Source of the DNA: an uncultured Gemella sp.
GTDB lineage: Bacteria > Bacillota > Bacilli > Staphylococcales > Gemellaceae
NCBI RefSeq assembly: GCF_900766305.1
Contig: NZ_CAAFUZ010000099.1
Location: forward strand, 1-28,008
DNA length: 28,008 nt
Reading direction: 5' to 3'
The notes under the pieces are model-generated. The model made no database searches and was not told where the DNA came from. It was given only the letters and a program-made list of their open reading frames with translations. The position numbers were made by a program, and so were the translations under genes. Below, in pieces: positions 23,919-28,008 of this stretch; positions within the stretch are counted from its first letter, which is position 1; every line of letters begins with the position of its first letter.

Positions 23919-24983
23919 TTATGCTTTATTGAAAATGTTATAGTTGTGTGATAGGTTATTTTTTGATAAATAGTTATCTAACTGTAAAGAAAATGATTTT
24001 ATTTCACTAAGTGTAAAAATTAATAAACTATTCCAGTTAATCCCTAGTCTAATATTAGTCATTCCACCGAATGAGTCAAATGGGTTAACTTTATCCTTTA
24101 CAATTTTCCAAATACCGTAATGCATAAATGCACTTCTTAGCTCATCATCTTTATATTTACTATTAATAGTGAAATTAGTATTATAATAACTATTGATTTT
24201 GTCTAAATTTTCACAAATATAAAAATATAGATTGTAAGTAAATCGTAATTTTGTAGTTTTAAATATAGTTGTATAATTATTTAAACCATATAGAAGAAAA
24301 TTACACTTGCATAATAAATCAAAAATAAGAAACTCATCTCTATATACTTTATGGAAAGGAGAAGTTCGTGCACCGAAATCATAATCCTCTATTTTATTGT
24401 TATCAATACTATCTGTTAATCTGTCTAAATGGGGATCTAAAAATAATCCGAAAAAATAGCCTAAATGGTAGGATAGTTTATATGCTTCTTTAGCAGTTTG
24501 ATCAAAATTGTCCCATGAAAATCCAGGAATAATAACTGAAAAATAAACAGTGTTATATATTGGAGATAATTTAATCAAATCATTATTAAATGTTCCTACT
24601 CCATATATATTATAAATGTTTATATATTTTAAAAATTTTCTTTTATTAGAAAAATGATTTTTAGCATTATGGAATTCAGCTTTATATTTTTCATTTATTA
24701 CAGAAATAGGTTCTTTTAAAAGTTTATTATATTCTCGATAATATTCATAATAATCTTCTATTTTCTTAGGTGTTTCCGGCAAATATTTTCGTATTTTTTT
24801 ATTTTTATAACACCATTTGTATGCTTCTTTGTAAACAAGAGCCATATACGGTAGTAAAGATATCGCAAAATTCTCAGATTCCTGTTTTTCTATATCTTGA
24901 ATTAGATTGTAAATGAATTTCATATCAGTATATATTAGATTTAAAACAACTTCTTCAGTAGGACTAAACTTAACATCATGCAT
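23919..24983 (-). CDS. Unrecognised protein coupled to res, with an HEPN-like R-x4-H motif
   Basis: I start this at ATG 24983: GGAG (24991-24994, inside the end of res) lies 7 nt before it, while the in-frame ATG at 25004 lies within res and has no ribosome site. The 354-aa protein is helical, Tyr- and Asn-rich and unrecognised. Near the C-terminus it has DELRSAFMHYGIWKI, with Arg283 and His288 in R-x4-H spacing inside a helix, as in HEPN ribonucleases (toxins, Abi proteins, RNase LS-type enzymes). It starts 4 nt after the res stop, so it belongs to the type III restriction operon. Antiphage or accessory RNase activity is an inference; no other HEPN features were confirmed. Confidence 0.6.
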   Translation of the reverse strand: MHDVKFSPTEEVVLNLIYTDMKFIYNLIQDIEKQESENFAISLLPYMALVYKEAYKWCYKNKKIRKYLPETPKKIEDYYEYYREYNKLLKEPISVINEKYKAEFHNAKNHFSNKRKFLKYINIYNIYGVGTFNNDLIKLSPIYNTVYFSVIIPGFSWDNFDQTAKEAYKLSYHLGYFFGLFLDPHLDRLTDSIDNNKIEDYDFGARTSPFHKVYRDEFLIFDLLCKCNFLLYGLNNYTTIFKTTKLRFTYNLYFYICENLDKINSYYNTNFTINSKYKDDELRSAFMHYGIWKIVKDKVNPFDSFGGMTNIRLGINWNSLLIFTLSEIKSFSLQLDNYLSKNNLSHNYNIFNKA

Positions 24984-24987
24984 ACAC

Positions 24988-27953
24988 TTACTCCACAATT
25001 TCATTAATCAACTTAATAATCTCATCTTGTTTCATTTGTTTTTTGAAAGTTACATTTAAGCCGTCTTGTTTAAGTGCTTCAAAGAACTTTTTGGCACTTT
25101 CGATACGAAGTTGTTCTTCAGTACGTAATCCACTATCTTTTTGAACATCTTTGGTTTCAATGATTAGATTTAATTCAGGTTTACCATTTTCTCTTTGGAT
25201 AATGTACATAAAGTCTGGACTAGTAGTTCCTCCAAAATATAGTGGTACTTGAATACTTTTACGTGGAATTTTTCCGAAGACTACTATTTCATCTATTTTA
25301 CTACGTTCTATAGTAGCTTTTTCTAGTTCAGAATCATAAACAAATGAGTCGAAAAGGAATTTTTCTGGAACAATTTTTTGATCATCTTTGATTACACCGA
25401 TTTTTCCTTGAATAATTTTTTCTTTAGGAAGACCCTCTAGCGTAGTAAGAGCTGTTTCATTAATTTTTACATTCATTTTAGTATAACTAAATCTATTTCT
25501 GAATGTTTGTTCTAACCACAGTTGATATTTGTTGATAAAGTTAGCTAATGATTTTTTGTTGAAATAATCTTTCTCAAATACATTTGTTTTTGAGTATTCT
25601 ACAAAACATTTATGAAGAGTAGTAATAGAAAAACCAGTTTGTTTGTTAATAGTCTTCAGGAACTTGTTATATGGAATAGTTTCGTTAAGTTCATGGTAGT
25701 CACCAGTAGTACCGTCTTTAACAGACATATTCTCATTAGTGTTCACTAGTTTTTTCTCTATTATTGCTATATTATTAGTAGAATAGATTCCTTCATAAAG
25801 TATATTCATGATAGCTGAGTGAATCTCTTCGTCGCTAATATCATCTAATTTTAGATAATATTTTTTATTTATACTTTCCCAAAGTGGTTTAAGCTGCTCA
25901 TAATTATTTTTACGTATTCCTACATAACCTTTTTTATCTAATGTATCTTTATTTCCAACTTTATTAGGTTTTAATCCGGTATTAAATTCAGGATATTTAT
26001 TGAAAAACTCATTTCTATTATCGGCTATAATATTGCTCTTTCTATCTATAAATTTAGATGAGTAAAGTGCATCGAATAGTTCATCAGCAGTAGTATTTAA
26101 AGATTTAGCAACACGTTCTAAATCAGAATCAGTAATGATTGAGTTTTGAACAACGTCACTATTAATCTCATTAACTAGAGTATTAGCAAAGTCTTGCTCA
26201 CTATAGTCAATCAGGTATGTTAAATAAAATTCCTCATTAGAAATTCTATTACCATACTCGTCTACAGGAAGACGTAATCCACGACCAACTTCTTGTAGTT
26301 TGCTAATTTCACTACCACTTGATCTAAGTTTAGCGATTTGGAAAACGTTAGGATTATCCCAACCTTCACGAAGTGTCCATTAGAAAAGATAAATCTACGA
26401 GTATTCCAACTGCCATCTTTATGCTTAAATGATAGCATCTTTTCTTTATCACGTAAGATAGCATCAATTTCTTCTTTAATCTTATCATCATCTGTAGAGT
26501 TATCTACAGCGAAGTATCCACCATTTGTTGCTTTAATATCTTTTAAAGAAGCTTCTAAGAAACTCTTGTATTCTATATCGATATTTCTAGTTCTATCTGA
26601 AAGTTTTTCAATTTCTTTTTCTAATTCTAGTTTAAGGAATGACTCGAATTTTGTTTTCAAGTATCCATCATTTTCTTCTCCACGATAAGAGTATACACTA
26701 TCAATAAAGAATAATGATAAAGTTTTTATTTTTCTTTCACGATAGAAATTATCTTTTTCTTGTTTGAAATGGTTTTTTATAGCTTGTTTTAACATAATAT
26801 CCTGATAGTTATCAGAATATATGTTAGGGTAAATTTTTTCACCAACGGCTATTATAGTACCATTAGATAATTCAGCCCCTTTAGCTATATTATATTCTTC
26901 AAGCTTTCCAACTTTTTCAAGAGTAATTCCTCTAAATTCTGGAGTCACATCGGATAAGCTCTCTCCTAAATTAATAGTATATTCTATTTTATTTTCTTCA
27001 TTTCTAAAAATGGCAACTTTTGGTTTTTTAGTAGTGATGCTAAGTAATTTAATTTTAGCACTTTCGTTGCTATTATTTTCTGGTGTTTGTATAGCAACAC
27101 CTTTAACAAGACCATCGTTGAAAGATTTAACAGCATTTAGATTATAAACAAGATTATTATAATCAATTTCTTTAGTTTTTTCGTTTTTAGGGAAGGTAGC
27201 ACCAAAGCGAATTATAGCTTGAGGTTTTATTTCTTCTACTAGTTTTTTGTATGCTTTATTATCTTTTTTAAATCTATGAGGTTCATCAATGATTACGACT
27301 GGTCTTGATTCTCTTAAAGCATCAGTTGGCACAGTTATTGAACCAAATAGTGTTTGGTCAAAACTTGTATCCATAGTTGCTTTTGATAATAACATACTAC
27401 TTGTTATTAATAATGAATTAATTTTATTATTCTCTAATCTAGTAGCACGAGAGAAGTTTGAAATAGCAGATGGGAACATCTTTTTCCCTTTTTTATTTTT
27501 TTGTGGGTTTAATACTTCAAGCTTAAGTTCAGCTTCTGGATATAAGTCGCTAAAGTGCTCACGAGCATAATCAGATTCGATAAATTTCTTAGTTCCTTCT
27601 TTAATAGCAGTAGTAGGGACTAAAATAATGAATTTATTAAAACCATAATTCTTATGGAGTTCATACATTACACGAGTGTAGGCATATGTTTTACCTGTAC
27701 CAGTTTCCATTTTAATATCAATACCAAGTATATTATCATCATCTGATTTTATATCGCTTATATCAATACGAGATTCAGGATTAAACTTACCATTCTGAAT
27801 GTTTTTTATATTTTCTTTAATTCTTAAATCTCTAACATCAAAAATAGGGTTTTGAGAGATATTACCAGAGATAAATTCAACATCTCGGAAAACTTCGTTA
27901 ACTATATCAACAGCATTAGTTTGATGAGGGAGTATTTGTAATTGAATTTTCAT
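24988..27953 (-). pseudogene. Type III restriction enzyme Res subunit, frameshifted
   Basis: Res is the ATP-driven translocase and nuclease of type III restriction-modification. The N-terminal frame starts at ATG 27953 after GAGAGG and has an SF2 helicase core: the PHQ segment near residue 9, Walker A METGTGKT at 82-89, DEPH at 223-226 and GATFPK near 253. After FIFSN (near 26381; about residue 525) the frame is wrong and stops at 26262. Restoring one T in TCTAAT(T)GG gives [21 protein letters not shown], then QEVGRGLRLP (motif VI), and an open frame to 24988. The nuclease motif SPDFMYII...IIETKD lies at its C-terminal end. The repaired protein would be about 988 aa, normal for Res. As read, motif VI and the nuclease are lost. 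Confidence 0.9.
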
Positions 27954-27954
27954 A

Positions 27955-28008
27955 TTAATACCTCTCTATAATATCTACAGTTTTGTTATTTCTTAAATTT
28001 TTAATATT
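27955..28008 (-). CDS. 3' end of an upstream gene, probably mod (type III methyltransferase), partial
   Basis: An open frame runs from the window edge to TAA at 27955-27957, giving 17 residues ending NKTVDIIERY. The stop is one base before the res ATG and the codons contain the res ribosome site (GAGAGG), so the genes are coupled. In type III systems mod directly precedes res; that order is the only basis for the name. Confidence 0.5.
   Translation of the reverse strand, partial: NIKNLRNNKTVDIIERY

Noticed and set aside
26262..26390. Programmed ribosomal frameshift in res
   Set aside because: No slippery heptamer or downstream pseudoknot is evident at the break, and Res proteins are not known to need frameshifting; mutation or sequence error is simpler.
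26338..27570. Plus-strand open frames opposite res
   Set aside because: They lie antisense to a strongly recognised helicase and have no ribosome sites or recognisable protein features.

Overview
The window is AT-rich DNA with strong Shine-Dalgarno sites, short intergenic hairpin terminators and a Firmicutes gene order (yvlD-hprK-lgt-trxB, as in Bacillales). Together with a T-box upstream of gatCAB, this points to a low-GC Bacilli chromosome. The proteins look most like Gemella to me, but that is recall and inference; no search was run.

Layout. Positions 1-6480 are core chromosome on the + strand: a small membrane-anchored peptide and a YihY/BrkB membrane protein, then msrA, ppaC, and a run yvlD-hprK-lgt-trxB closed by two back-to-back terminators. 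Positions 6485-10660 hold an APC amino-acid permease divergent from a CitA/DcuS-type sensor kinase (frameshifted in an A8 tract) and its response regulator, with a 16-bp perfect palindrome between them. Next come a single-pass membrane protein with a calcium-loop-like motif and prmA (both -), then an Rrf2 repressor, a zinc-free quinone-reductase-type oxidoreductase and an alpha/beta hydrolase (frameshifted in an A9 tract). The gatC-gatA-gatB amidotransferase operon follows, behind a complete T-box leader.

From about 19430 the DNA becomes accessory: an array of TGGAC motifs every 20-22 bp, a HicAB toxin-antitoxin pair with an inverted repeat inside its promoter, a membrane-anchored esterase (-), three 18-bp inverted repeats spaced exactly 40 bp apart, an orphan protein with a RelB/DinJ-like N-terminus, two unrecognised small genes, and the 3' part of a type III restriction-modification locus. 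That locus (-) contains the last codons of an upstream gene that is probably mod, a res gene broken by a 1-nt frameshift, and a tightly coupled unrecognised gene whose R-x4-H motif resembles HEPN ribonucleases.

Three otherwise intact genes carry single-base frameshifts. Two lie in poly(A) tracts and each is restored by removing one A; the third (res) is restored by adding one T. Slippage or phase variation, real decay and sequencing error cannot be separated from this sequence alone. The best candidates for undescribed biology are the R-x4-H gene next to res, the two short-period repeat arrays flanking hicAB and the esterase, and the Asn-type T-box on gatCAB.
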